Below, one piece after another: positions 6,256-11,216 of a stretch of DNA of 11,216 bases (within the stretch, counting starts at the first letter, position 1; the number at the start of each line of letters is the position of its first letter). The notes beneath the pieces were generated by a model, which saw only the letters and a program-made list of their open reading frames with translations, did not search any database and was not told the origin of the DNA. The stretch comes from Holosporales bacterium. GTDB lineage: Bacteria; Pseudomonadota; Alphaproteobacteria; BNTO01. The stretch spans positions 1 to 11,216 of the forward strand of contig JAISCJ010000019.1 in assembly GCA_031265645.1 (NCBI GenBank), written 5' to 3'. The position numbers and the translations under genes are program-made.

Positions 6256-7077
6256 TTACGGCAGCCAGCCCATCTGCCAGTGCGCAAACAGCTCTGGACG
6301 ATCCCTGGCCTTCGCTTTTATCCATTCCCATGCCGTTGTTGTCTTCGCTTTATACTTCCGTTTGGCCCATCTACAGAACCGCCAGTTAAGGCAATCCATG
6401 GTATAAGCCATCCCAGATTTATAAAAAGCTGTAAAGTAGTTTAGCCATCCTCTCACTATTGGATTCAGCTCCTTCGCAATGCTTTCAATATCCTCACCTG
6501 TTCTTCTGTGTATCCTCAAAGCCTTTATCTTTTCTCGAAAAGACTTATGCGATTTCCGGCTAACAGCTGGTTGAAAACTCCTCCACAGCTTTCCATCCTT
6601 TGTCCTTGCTCTTCTCCCACAAAACGTGAATCCGAGAAAATCAAAGCTCGTGTTAGGATGCTCCTTCTTTCTATTGCTATCTTTGCAATAGACGATGCGC
6701 GTTTTATCTGGGTGTAGCTCAAGTTTGCTCTCTTTCATTCGTTGGTCCAGACGTTCAAGTACTTCCATTGCGTCCTGTTCGGTTTTGCAATGAATTACCG
6801 CATCGTCTGCGAACCTTTCAAACGGACATTCCGGAAAGATCCTCTTCATCCACACGTCGAATGCATAGTGCATGAATAGGTTTGCAAGCAACGGACTTAT
6901 CACTCCCCCTTGTGGTGTCCCGCTTGTTCTTTCCACTGTTTCCCCGTTCTCATTCACAAATGGAGCTTTCAACCAGCGCAAAATGTAGAGTTTTATCCAC
7001 CTTTCCTCCGCGTGCATATCAACCGCTTTCATCAGCAATTCGTGATCAATGTTGTCAAACAATCCTTTAATCCGCAT
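6256..7077 (-). CDS. group II intron reverse transcriptase/maturase, C-terminal part
   Basis: This 273-residue frame holds the rest of the intron-encoded reverse transcriptase. It has IKGLFDNIDHELL (remainder of motif A), GTPQGGVISPLLANL (motif B), RFADDAVIHC (motif C with both catalytic aspartates), NTSFDFLGFTFCG, and the maturase X domain (LNPIVRGWLNYFTAFYKSG) ending HWQMGW. The stop lies 9 nt from domain V. It starts at ATG 7075-7077, which overlaps the stop of the N-terminal frame (ATGCGGATTAA), so reinitiation is conceivable. The frame is separated from the N-terminal part by a 55-nt palindromic insertion, and the first catalytic Asp of motif A lies on the other side of it. Taken alone it lacks the fingers and would not be an active polymerase. 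It is most likely a fragment of a disrupted gene. Confidence 0.85.
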   Translation of the reverse strand: MRIKGLFDNIDHELLMKAVDMHAEERWIKLYILRWLKAPFVNENGETVERTSGTPQGGVISPLLANLFMHYAFDVWMKRIFPECPFERFADDAVIHCKTEQDAMEVLERLDQRMKESKLELHPDKTRIVYCKDSNRKKEHPNTSFDFLGFTFCGRRARTKDGKLWRSFQPAVSRKSHKSFREKIKALRIHRRTGEDIESIAKELNPIVRGWLNYFTAFYKSGMAYTMDCLNWRFCRWAKRKYKAKTTTAWEWIKAKARDRPELFAHWQMGWLP

Positions 7078-7537
7078 CCCACTTGAATGCCGGAATAATC
7101 CGGCGCTTCACGTGGGAACCCTGCTTGTCGAATTCTACAACATAGTCGTACTTCCAACACATTGCTCTTGCTTGCCCAACCGCATCCAATGCTGACTTCT
7201 CCGGCCGATATCCATAGGATTCCGGGAGGAAGATCTTCTCAAGTCGTGGCTCCAAATACATTTTCACCACCGCCTGAGCGACTCTATCTTTCACCGTAGG
7301 AATTCCAAGTTTCCGCGTCCCACCTGCTTTCTTCGGTATTTCTACCGCTTTTACTGCCGGAGGAAAGTAGCAACCTGAACTCATATGATTCCAAAGTTTG
7401 TATAGGTTATTCTTCAAATCCATCTCAAATTCCTTGATGGATTCGTTGTCTATCCCAGCACATCCTTTGTTTGCCTTTACATTTTTAAACGCATCTACAA
7501 CAATATTCTTCGAAATATTGTAAGGTTTGTTTGTCAT
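7067..7537 (-). CDS. group II intron reverse transcriptase/maturase, N-terminal part
   Basis: This 156-residue frame holds the first reverse transcriptase blocks: the N-terminal extension with GCAGIDNESIKEFE, the RT1 block (IPKKAGGTRKLGIPTVKDRVAQ), YLEPRLEKIFLPESYGYRP (RT2) and YDYVVEFD, which ends on the first catalytic aspartate. The last 19 residues (from KQGS) come from an inserted palindrome, and TAA follows. ATG 7537 is chosen because AGGAGGT lies 6 nt before it; ATG 7540 and GTG 7558 are also in frame but worse placed. The intact protein would have had about 410 residues. Both halves still read without other stops, so the insertion is probably recent. Confidence 0.85.
   Translation of the reverse strand: MTNKPYNISKNIVVDAFKNVKANKGCAGIDNESIKEFEMDLKNNLYKLWNHMSSGCYFPPAVKAVEIPKKAGGTRKLGIPTVKDRVAQAVVKMYLEPRLEKIFLPESYGYRPEKSALDAVGQARAMCWKYDYVVEFDKQGSHVKRRIIPAFKWDAD
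7072..7126. repeat. 55-nt palindromic insertion inside the reverse transcriptase gene
   Basis: The extra DNA lies exactly between the codons for EFD and IKGLFDN, which are contiguous in this family. It folds into a long hairpin: TCCCAC/GTGGGA (7077-7082 with 7112-7117), TGAA/TTCA (7084-7087 with 7107-7110) and GCCGGA/TCCGGC (7089-7094 with 7099-7104) around a four-base loop. Fifty-five is not a multiple of three, so it shifts the frame. It resembles in style the small palindromic elements of Rickettsia and Wolbachia, but I do not recognise it. No second copy is in the window. Confidence 0.75.
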
Positions 7538-7544
7538 CATTGCA

Positions 7545-8019
7545 CCTCCTGTTTGCACAGTTTCATTTAACTAGAACTAAATAACTGATTCCCTTCGCTC
7601 TTCCTCGCTTTCACGAGGTGTCATCACTACTACGGAATCATCCGCCCCTGCAGGCTTTGCCTTTTCCAGGCAGAGTTGCTCCTGCAAGTTCTCAAGTTGA
7701 GTGTTCAAGGCCTGTTACATGCTCGTTCCATTTATACACCGTTCGCCGAATGGCCTATTCAAGATCGGTAGCCATTCTTATCCTGTGGACAAAGAGGAGC
7801 CCACAATTTTGACGAAATCTAGATCATATCGATGCCTCATCAATGGTTCGTTTTCACTAACCTTCATGTAACTCACCTGACTTCTTACGAAGCCTTACTC
7901 CACACCGCTCAATACCAGCCACTTTCGCAAGCCAGCACCGTGTGGTGGTTTGGCAAATCATCTTGCTGCCTTTGCCGAAGGGCCTTCCTTCATCCCTGAA
8001 CCTCCTTGTCTTGACGCAC
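7545..8019 (-). ncRNA. group II intron 1 domains I-III
   Basis: This is the structured 5' portion of intron 1 ahead of the maturase Shine-Dalgarno. It begins GTGCGTCAAG and contains the EBS1 loop (7791-7796) and many short stems, for example CCTCG/CGAGG in the 7600-7620 area. The open frames here are not coding. Confidence 0.7.
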
Positions 8020-8025
8020 CTCTTT
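8020..8025 (-). other. IBS1 of intron 1 (last exon bases)
   Basis: Minus-strand AAAGAG lies immediately before the intron GTGCG and is a perfect complement of CTCTTT at 7791-7796 inside domain I. The match fixes the 5' splice junction between 8020 and 8019. Confidence 0.7.
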
Positions 8026-8050
8026 TGAAATTTTTGACAAGAATATAAAT

Positions 8051-8168
8051 GCGACACATTACCGTGGTAATAAGTTAACATTGGCAGTTGTAGAGTAAAT
8101 CTACAATTGAATGTGTCACAGTTACTGTTCGATTCGTTGTGTGGTTGTAAGGGAGTGAACCTACAACC
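8051..8168. repeat. nested inverted repeats in 5' exon flank
   Basis: GCGACACATT (8051-8060) pairs at nine of ten positions with AATGTGTCAC (8110-8119), enclosing a TTGTAGA/TCTACAA hairpin (8088-8094 with 8100-8106). A further stem GGTTGTA/TACAACC joins 8143-8149 and 8162-8168. No coding sequence is apparent. The stretch is a possible end structure of a lost element. Confidence 0.5.
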
Positions 8169-8263
8169 TACTGATCCAAATAGCCTTCAAACCATTGGAT
8201 TTCCAAGGGTTCATACCCGTTATTCTTGGTAAAGTGCACTCCCTCCACCCAAAGGTTAGAAAA

Positions 8264-8511
8264 AACGGAGGGAAAAATGACCTTAAACCCAGGCTAGCAA
8301 AGTGTTACAAGGGGGTCAACGGAGGGAAAATTTAACCTACTGGTATGGAGGGAAATTCCCTCCGTTTTCATAAAAATCGTCCACAAGTAGGTTGCGGAGG
8401 GAAAATCCACCAATTTTATAAGAAAGTCTAAAATCGCAAAAAGCCCAGGAAATATAAGGTATAGACGCTTGTGCCAAAGCCATAGGCACACCTCCGGCAA
8501 CGGAGGGAAAA
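8264..8511. repeat. cluster of CGGAGGGAAAA repeats downstream of tRNA-Arg
   Basis: The 11-mer CGGAGGGAAAA occurs at 8266-8276, 8320-8330, 8395-8405 and 8501-8511, always in the same orientation. A fifth, shortened copy GGAGGGAAA (8347-8355) overlaps an inverted one to form the perfect 17-nt palindrome 8347-8363. Two copies are preceded by CAA, and the last pairs with its neighbour in a CCTCCG-GCAA-CGGAGG hairpin (8491-8506). Spacing is irregular (54, 75 and 106 nt between the complete copies). The cluster starts 6 nt beyond the CCA end of the tRNA gene. This placement suits arm-type integrase binding sites of an element once inserted at the tRNA, but no integrase gene is present, so that reading is inference. 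Confidence 0.65.
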
Positions 8512-8516
8512 TGCAC

Positions 8517-8593
8517 TGGTGCGTCCTAGAGGGATCGAACCCCTGACCTACGGCTTAGAAGGCCGTCGCTCTATCCAGCTGAGCTAAGGACGC
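8517..8593 (-). tRNA. tRNA-Arg (anticodon UCU), CCA encoded
   Basis: The minus strand folds as a complete cloverleaf: acceptor GCGTCCT/AGGACGC, D-arm GCTC/GAGC, anticodon stem ACGGC/GCCGT with loop CTTCTAA (anticodon TCT), a five-base variable region, and T-arm AGGGG-TTCGATC-CCTCT. The discriminator A and CCA are encoded (8520-8517). It reads AGA and AGG codons. The 3' end abuts a repeat cluster, consistent with use as an integration site. An upstream promoter is visible. Confidence 0.97.
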
Positions 8594-8603
8594 GCTCAGG
8601 CAA

Positions 8604-8632
8604 AGTATCGCAAATAACGAATAACCATTCAA
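8604..8632 (-). promoter_or_regulatory. promoter of tRNA-Arg
   Basis: Minus-strand TTGAAT (8627-8632), 17 nt, then GATACT (8604-8609). Each box has four of six consensus bases. The predicted start near 8597 is only a few bases ahead of the tRNA 5' end, a plausible short leader. Confidence 0.45.
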
Positions 8633-8727
8633 TGCGTCTGTTCAGGACATTTTCGTTCTTGAGCAAAAGTTATAAAAAAATCTGTTCGCGGTTAGCAGTT
8701 CGTTAAATAAATGAGTTTTTCATCTTT

Positions 8728-9030
8728 CCAGTACTGCCTACGACAAAAATATATAGTGCTGGGACGAAATTCATATACTTCTGTTCAAGTATTGCCTCGA
8801 GGGCAGCCTAACCGCGCACAGGTCTAATGTTTGCCCTGGCAGATCGACAAAAATAGATATACACTTTGGAATCAACATTCGGGTTACCTCAGCATGACCT
8901 GGTGTTGCCTTAGTATGTCATATCTTCATGATAGGTCCCATTAGAGCTAAAATGGTGCTTACGCACCAAGTGAATTAATCGAATTATGTACTTCTTTTTT
9001 TTATACTCCTCCTTTCATTTCAGGACGCAC
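8728..9030 (-). mobile_element. group II intron 5' fragment (domain I-like), 3' part missing
   Basis: On the minus strand this begins GTGCGTCCTG at 9030, the hallmark 5' end of a group II intron. It then shows a multi-branched RNA fold: TGGTGC-GTAA-GCACCA with a GNRA loop (8953-8968), long-range TGGGAC/GTCCCA (8935-8940 with 8760-8765), AGGGCA/TGCCCT (8800-8805 with 8832-8837) and ATACTT/AAGTAT (8775-8780 with 8787-8792). GTAGGCAGTACTGG at its far end also reads like intron domain I to me. No maturase gene follows; likeness stops near 8728, before the tRNA gene. The first bases resemble those of intron 1 (GTGCGTC, then GGAGG). Directly upstream, with no spacer, is another intron 3' end. Confidence 0.6.
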
Positions 9031-9063
9031 CGAGAGTAGACGACACGCATTACTGCGGCCGCC
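9031..9063 (-). repeat. intron 3' terminus (domain VI), second copy of the 33-nt repeat
   Basis: Five nt (TGAAG) after domain V, this stretch forms the domain VI hairpin GGCGGC/GTCGTC with an inner CGC/GCG stem around AGTAAT. A candidate branch A lies seven bases from the last shared base (9031). It matches 1815-1847 in inverted orientation at 32 of 33 positions, and the match stops exactly where GTGCG begins at 9030. The terminal CG differs from the usual AY ending, so the exact splice site is uncertain. Confidence 0.7.
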
Positions 9064-9068
9064 CTTCA

Positions 9069-9101
9069 GAACCGTACGTGCCCTATTAAGGCATACGGCT
9101 C
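9069..9101 (-). ncRNA. group II intron domain V (second intron)
   Basis: The 33-nt minus-strand hairpin starts GAGCCGTATGCC and ends GGGCACGTACGGTTC, almost identical in its arms to the canonical domain V, with the AGC triad and its partners intact. The terminal loop is one base short of the canonical 34-nt form (loop TAATA instead of GNRA). It lies 19 nt after the stop of the maturase remnant. Confidence 0.87.
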
Positions 9102-9120
9102 CCGTTGCAGTCTTAAGCAA

Positions 9121-9620
9121 CTATATCTGCTTTGGATTCCTTGGTTTCACTAGCTTTTGCTTAATCCAAGAGGCATTGAAACCATCCCAGGTCAGGCTCC
9201 TGCGCTGACTTCTTCTTTTCAGCCATTTTAACAATATTACGTGTACTTGATGCACAAATTCAAAAACTGCATCTGTGTTTAGTCTCACGTAGTAATAATT
9301 AAAATATTCTATCAGCGATGTATTGAGCCTTTTTACCAGCTCATCCACCGGAAGAGTTCTATTCTTGCGCATCCATTCATTCATAGCCTTCAACTTCTTG
9401 GCAACTCTCGTGCGGTCGGCCTTTAGCTTCACTGAAAACTTCCCACGCAGAGTCTTCCCACAATACAGTGTGAATCCTAGAAAATTGAATGTTTCTGGTT
9501 TGCCTTGCCCCGTTTTCTACGGTTATCCGAAGCAAACCTACCAAACTCAAGCATTTTCGTTTTATCGGGCGCCAATTTCAGGTTAAATTTCGCTAACCTT
9601 TCTTTGCGAGCAATTTTCTT
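9121..9620 (-). pseudogene. group II intron reverse transcriptase/maturase remnant, 5'-truncated
   Basis: The minus strand encodes the last third of an intron maturase: RLAKFNLKLAPDKTKMLEFGRFA, then KPETFNFLGFTLYCGKTLRGKF, then the X domain (KKLKAMNEWMRKNRTLPVDE, LIEYFNYYYVRLNTD) and the terminal RRSQRRSLTWDGFN block. Everything before it, including all catalytic motifs, is gone. Likeness starts near 9608, just after a stop at 9621-9623. One base is lost near 9498-9505, breaking the frame between the EFGRFA and KPETFNF parts. An open frame of 103 residues (9121-9432, GTG) remains, but it is not a gene in its own right. The family is clearly different from the maturase of intron 1, so at least two intron lineages were here. 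The truncation point lies about 40-55 nt from pntAA. Confidence 0.85.
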
Positions 9621-9632
9621 TTATGGTACAAA
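9604..9632 (+). promoter_or_regulatory. possible promoter of pntAA
   Basis: TTGCGA (9604-9609), 17 nt, then TACAAA (9627-9632), each four of six to consensus, about 30 nt before the pntAA start. The -35 part lies within the truncated maturase remnant, so the promoter may have been shaped by the insertion. No Shine-Dalgarno is visible before ATG 9663. Confidence 0.3.
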
Positions 9633-9662
9633 TGCTCAGCTTGTTAGACTTCCACACTTCAC

Positions 9663-10766
9663 ATGATTATCGGCATATTGAAAGAGCCTCTTGGAGAGAA
9701 CCGCGTAGCGATGACTCCAGGGTTAACTCGCAAAGAATCCTCGCTTGCTTCCTTTTTGATTGAAACAGAAGCTGGAGCGCTTGCCGGATATTTCGACGAC
9801 GACTTCAAGGGTTGTGGAGTGGAAGTCGAAAAGAAACGCAAGCAAGTCATTGAGCGCGCAAACGTAATTTTCTCGGTGAAGTTGCCTGACGATAATTCAA
9901 TTCGCGCAATGAAGCCGGGCGCTGTTCTCGTAGGGCAATTTAGCCCTCTGAAAAACGTTGAAATAATGAAATGCTTGGCTCGAATAGGCGTATCCACGTT
10001 CAGCTTAGACCTACTGCCGCGCATAACACGAGCTCAGTCTATGGACATTTTGTCATCTCAAGGTAATTTAGCTGGGTACCAAGCGGCTGTGTATGCGATA
10101 TCGTCGCTAGGACGCGTATTCCCGATGATGATGACCGCTGCAGGAAGCATTCCCCCGGTAAAGCTCCTTATCATCGGAGCAGGCGTGGCTGGACTGCAAG
10201 CGATCGCAACAGCTCGGCGTATGGGTGCTGTCGTTTCCGCATTTGATGTTAGAGCCGCGGCAAAAGAGTCTGTTGAGAGCCTTGGAGCCACGTTTATCGA
10301 CGTTCCGCATACTGAAGCTGGTGAAGGAACCGGCGGATATGCAAAAGAAATGAGCGCGGATTATAAGCGTGCCCAAGAAGCAAAATTGTTTGAAGTAATA
10401 TCCAGACAAGACGTTGTTATCACGACTGCGCAAATTCCAAACAAGCCTGCACCAAAAATTATTACGGCGGAGATGGTTTCAAAAATGAAGAATGGCGCGC
10501 TTATTGTGGACTTGGCCGGAGAATCGGGGGGCAATTGTGAATTAACTCAGTTTGGAGAGTGCGTATTGCATGAAAACAAGAAAATTGCTGCCCCTTCCAA
10601 TATCCTTAACGACATTGCGTATACGGCAAGCGTCTTGTTCGCGTCAAATTTGCTTTCATTTACAAAGACGCTGCTTCGGTTTGAGAATGGAGCAGTTTCT
10701 TTTGACTTGAACGATCAGCTTGTGCAGAACACGTTAGTAACACACGCTGGGACCGTTCGTTTTTAA
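9663..10766 (+). CDS. pntAA: NAD(P) transhydrogenase subunit alpha part 1 (domain I)
   Basis: This is the soluble NAD(H)-binding domain I of the proton-translocating transhydrogenase, which makes NADPH from NADH using the proton gradient. It docks on the cytoplasmic face of the membrane subunits. The 367-residue protein has the length of split alpha subunits (Rhodospirillum rubrum domain I has 384). Visible motifs are KEPLGENRVAMTPG at 7-20, PRITRAQSMDILSSQGNLAGYQA (119-141, the hydride-transfer site loop), the Rossmann motif IIGAGVAGLQAI (170-181) with FDVRAAAKESVESLGA, and the mobile loop GGYAKEMS (224-231). The N-terminus fits the family, so ATG 9663 is secure even without a Shine-Dalgarno. 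The expected next genes, pntAB and pntB, do not follow within the remaining 450 nt. Either they lie elsewhere, or the cluster was split. Confidence 0.95.
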   Translation: MIIGILKEPLGENRVAMTPGLTRKESSLASFLIETEAGALAGYFDDDFKGCGVEVEKKRKQVIERANVIFSVKLPDDNSIRAMKPGAVLVGQFSPLKNVEIMKCLARIGVSTFSLDLLPRITRAQSMDILSSQGNLAGYQAAVYAISSLGRVFPMMMTAAGSIPPVKLLIIGAGVAGLQAIATARRMGAVVSAFDVRAAAKESVESLGATFIDVPHTEAGEGTGGYAKEMSADYKRAQEAKLFEVISRQDVVITTAQIPNKPAPKIITAEMVSKMKNGALIVDLAGESGGNCELTQFGECVLHENKKIAAPSNILNDIAYTASVLFASNLLSFTKTLLRFENGAVSFDLNDQLVQNTLVTHAGTVRF

Positions 10767-10986
10767 TAAATTATTCTTACTATTAAGCTTTCACTAATAT
10801 TTGTATCCATTTATGTGGATCCATCGATATTTGAACTGCTTTACAGATTAGAACCATATGGGAGCCTATAGTCGTCCCGTTATTAGGGCGCGCATTCGTT
10901 TGTCATTTCGACTTTTGCGAAACGCGAACAATGATTATTCCTCGCGATTTACCGTGCTCTGCTGTATGTTGCGTAACTTCATAGGT
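10767..10986. other. intergenic region after pntAA
   Basis: AT-rich sequence follows the pntAA stop, then GC-richer sequence. A weak ATCCA/TGGAT stem near 10806-10821 is the only structure seen; there is no clear terminator, promoter or gene. The absence of pntAB here is the notable point. Confidence 0.4.
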
Positions 10987-11214
10987 TCATCCTTGCGCAA
11001 TACGAGAACGTAGTGCCTCTGCAAAACTTATTACGTCCTGAACTTTGCGTCGTGTCAGTTGTATCCGTGGCACTAATTTCAGGAGGTAACTCTTTCTACT
11101 TGTTGAGCTTGACTCAAAACAAGTGATGGCATTTTTCAAATGGCCAAGCGCATATGAGGTATCATTCAACATCAGATAATCAACATCATTGCAGTTCCCC
11201 TCACGGCAACACCT
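10987..11214 (-). CDS. unidentified partial open frame at the right edge
   Basis: A minus-strand frame of 76 codons runs open from the window edge to a stop at 10987, so it could be the C-terminal end of a longer protein. An internal ATG at 11172 would give 61 residues, but no Shine-Dalgarno precedes it. The sequence (DTSYALGHLKNAITCFESSS, then a basic LTRRKVQDVISFAEALRSR) has a plausible helical, soluble composition and two adjacent cysteines near the edge. I recognise no family. It may be coding or chance. Confidence 0.3.
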   Translation of the reverse strand, partial: RCCREGNCNDVDYLMLNDTSYALGHLKNAITCFESSSTSRKSYLLKLVPRIQLTRRKVQDVISFAEALRSRIAQG

Positions 11215-11216
11215 AT

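Larger units (their letters stand above)
6175..8019 (-). mobile_element. group II intron 1, nearly full length, decaying
   Basis: A retroelement ribozyme of about 1.85 kb. On the minus strand it begins with the conserved GTGCG (8019-8015), has about 480 nt of domains I-III, then the maturase gene, domain V (6214-6247), domain VI and a 3' end CCTGCCCGAC (last base 6175). Boundaries are supported by base pairing: the last six exon bases AAAGAG (8020-8025) are complementary to CTCTTT at 7791-7796, which sits in a loop closed by GTGG/CCAC, as expected for IBS1 and EBS1. Three defects suggest it is no longer active: a split maturase gene, an A at the domain V position that should pair with the triad G, and G in place of the branch-point A in domain VI. 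There is no HNH endonuclease domain. Confidence 0.85.

Noticed and set aside
6112..6444. Plus-strand frame of 110 codons
   Set aside because: Most of it is antisense to domain V and the maturase X domain of intron 1.
7067..7077. Programmed frameshift joining the two reverse transcriptase frames
   Set aside because: A 55-nt palindrome with no likeness to the family lies at the junction. A frameshift would leave 18 foreign residues inside motif A, and no slippery heptamer is visible.
7857..8081. Minus-strand frame of 74 codons from ATG 8081
   Set aside because: It runs from the 5' exon across the GTGCG junction into structured intron RNA, with no Shine-Dalgarno and no family likeness.
8051..8119. 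Integron attC site
   Set aside because: The inverted repeat has no RYYYAAC/GTTRRRY core boxes at its ends, and no integron integrase or cassette genes are present.
8294..8500. Minus-strand frame of 68 codons within the repeat cluster
   Set aside because: It consists of the CGGAGGGAAAA repeats and spacers read in antisense; there is no ribosome binding site and no recognisable domain.
8264..8511. CRISPR-like array
   Set aside because: The repeats are only 11 nt, the spacing is irregular (54 to 106 nt between complete copies), one copy is palindromic, and no cas gene is present.
9022..9031. Ten bases AGGACGCACC identical to the 3' end of tRNA-Arg, possible attachment-site copy
   Set aside because: It lies on the 5' side of the tRNA gene in inverted orientation, where an integration duplicate would not be. 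The match is explained by the intron 5' signature GTGCGTCC meeting the tRNA acceptor sequence by chance.

Overview
The window looks like a chromosomal segment of an alphaproteobacterium, most plausibly a host-associated one of the Holosporales/Rickettsiales kind. The support is as follows. A DUF4167 protein, an essentially alphaproteobacterial family, is present. The NAD(P) transhydrogenase alpha subunit is of the short, split PntAA type. The tRNA-guanine transglycosylase carries features I recall from chlamydial, queuine-salvaging enzymes. The DNA is AT-leaning, loosely packed and littered with decaying group II introns. No gene in the window fixes the genus.

Layout. (1) 1-1733, plus strand: tgt behind a recognisable sigma70-type promoter, then a small IscA/HesB-fold protein with an unusual cysteine pattern. 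(2) 1734-1847: a convergent intergenic zone of palindromes, ending in a 33-nt sequence that recurs in inverted orientation at 9031-9063 and supplies the stop codon of lolA. (3) 1839-4096, minus strand: a pepA-lolA operon (ATGA-type overlap of 8 nt) with its own promoter at 4068-4096. Upstream in the same direction lie the DUF4167 gene and an orphan amino-acid-type solute-binding lipoprotein with a very good promoter. (4) 6175-8019, minus strand: a nearly full-length group II intron with 5' GTGCG end, EBS1/IBS1 match, maturase/reverse transcriptase, domain V and domain VI. It looks dying: a 55-nt palindromic insertion splits the reverse transcriptase at its first catalytic motif, the domain V triad pairing is broken, and the domain VI branch A is replaced by G. 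(5) 8020-8593: non-coding, hairpin-rich DNA with five scattered copies of CGGAGGGAAAA directly downstream of tRNA-Arg(UCU), resembling the arm-site/attachment region of a lost integrative element. (6) 8728-9620, minus strand: remains of one or two further group II introns in a permuted order. A 5'-truncated, frameshifted maturase gene, domain V and domain VI come first, and their 3' end abuts directly on a GTGCG intron 5' end followed by domain-I-like RNA structure. (7) 9663-10766, plus strand: pntAA without its partner genes. A short open frame enters from the right edge.

How the genes fit together. The housekeeping genes (tRNA modification, lipoprotein transport, peptide breakdown, proton-coupled NADPH supply, tRNA-Arg) are intact, while nearly all the DNA between them from 6.1 to 9.6 kb is mobile-element debris around one tRNA gene. 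The strongest candidates for unusual biology are the intron 3'-to-5' junction at 9030/9031 with its duplicated 33-nt terminus at lolA, the repeat cluster beside tRNA-Arg, the palindrome that splits the reverse transcriptase, and the two variant enzymes (Tgt and the IscA-like protein). All homology statements are from recognition of motifs; no database search was run.
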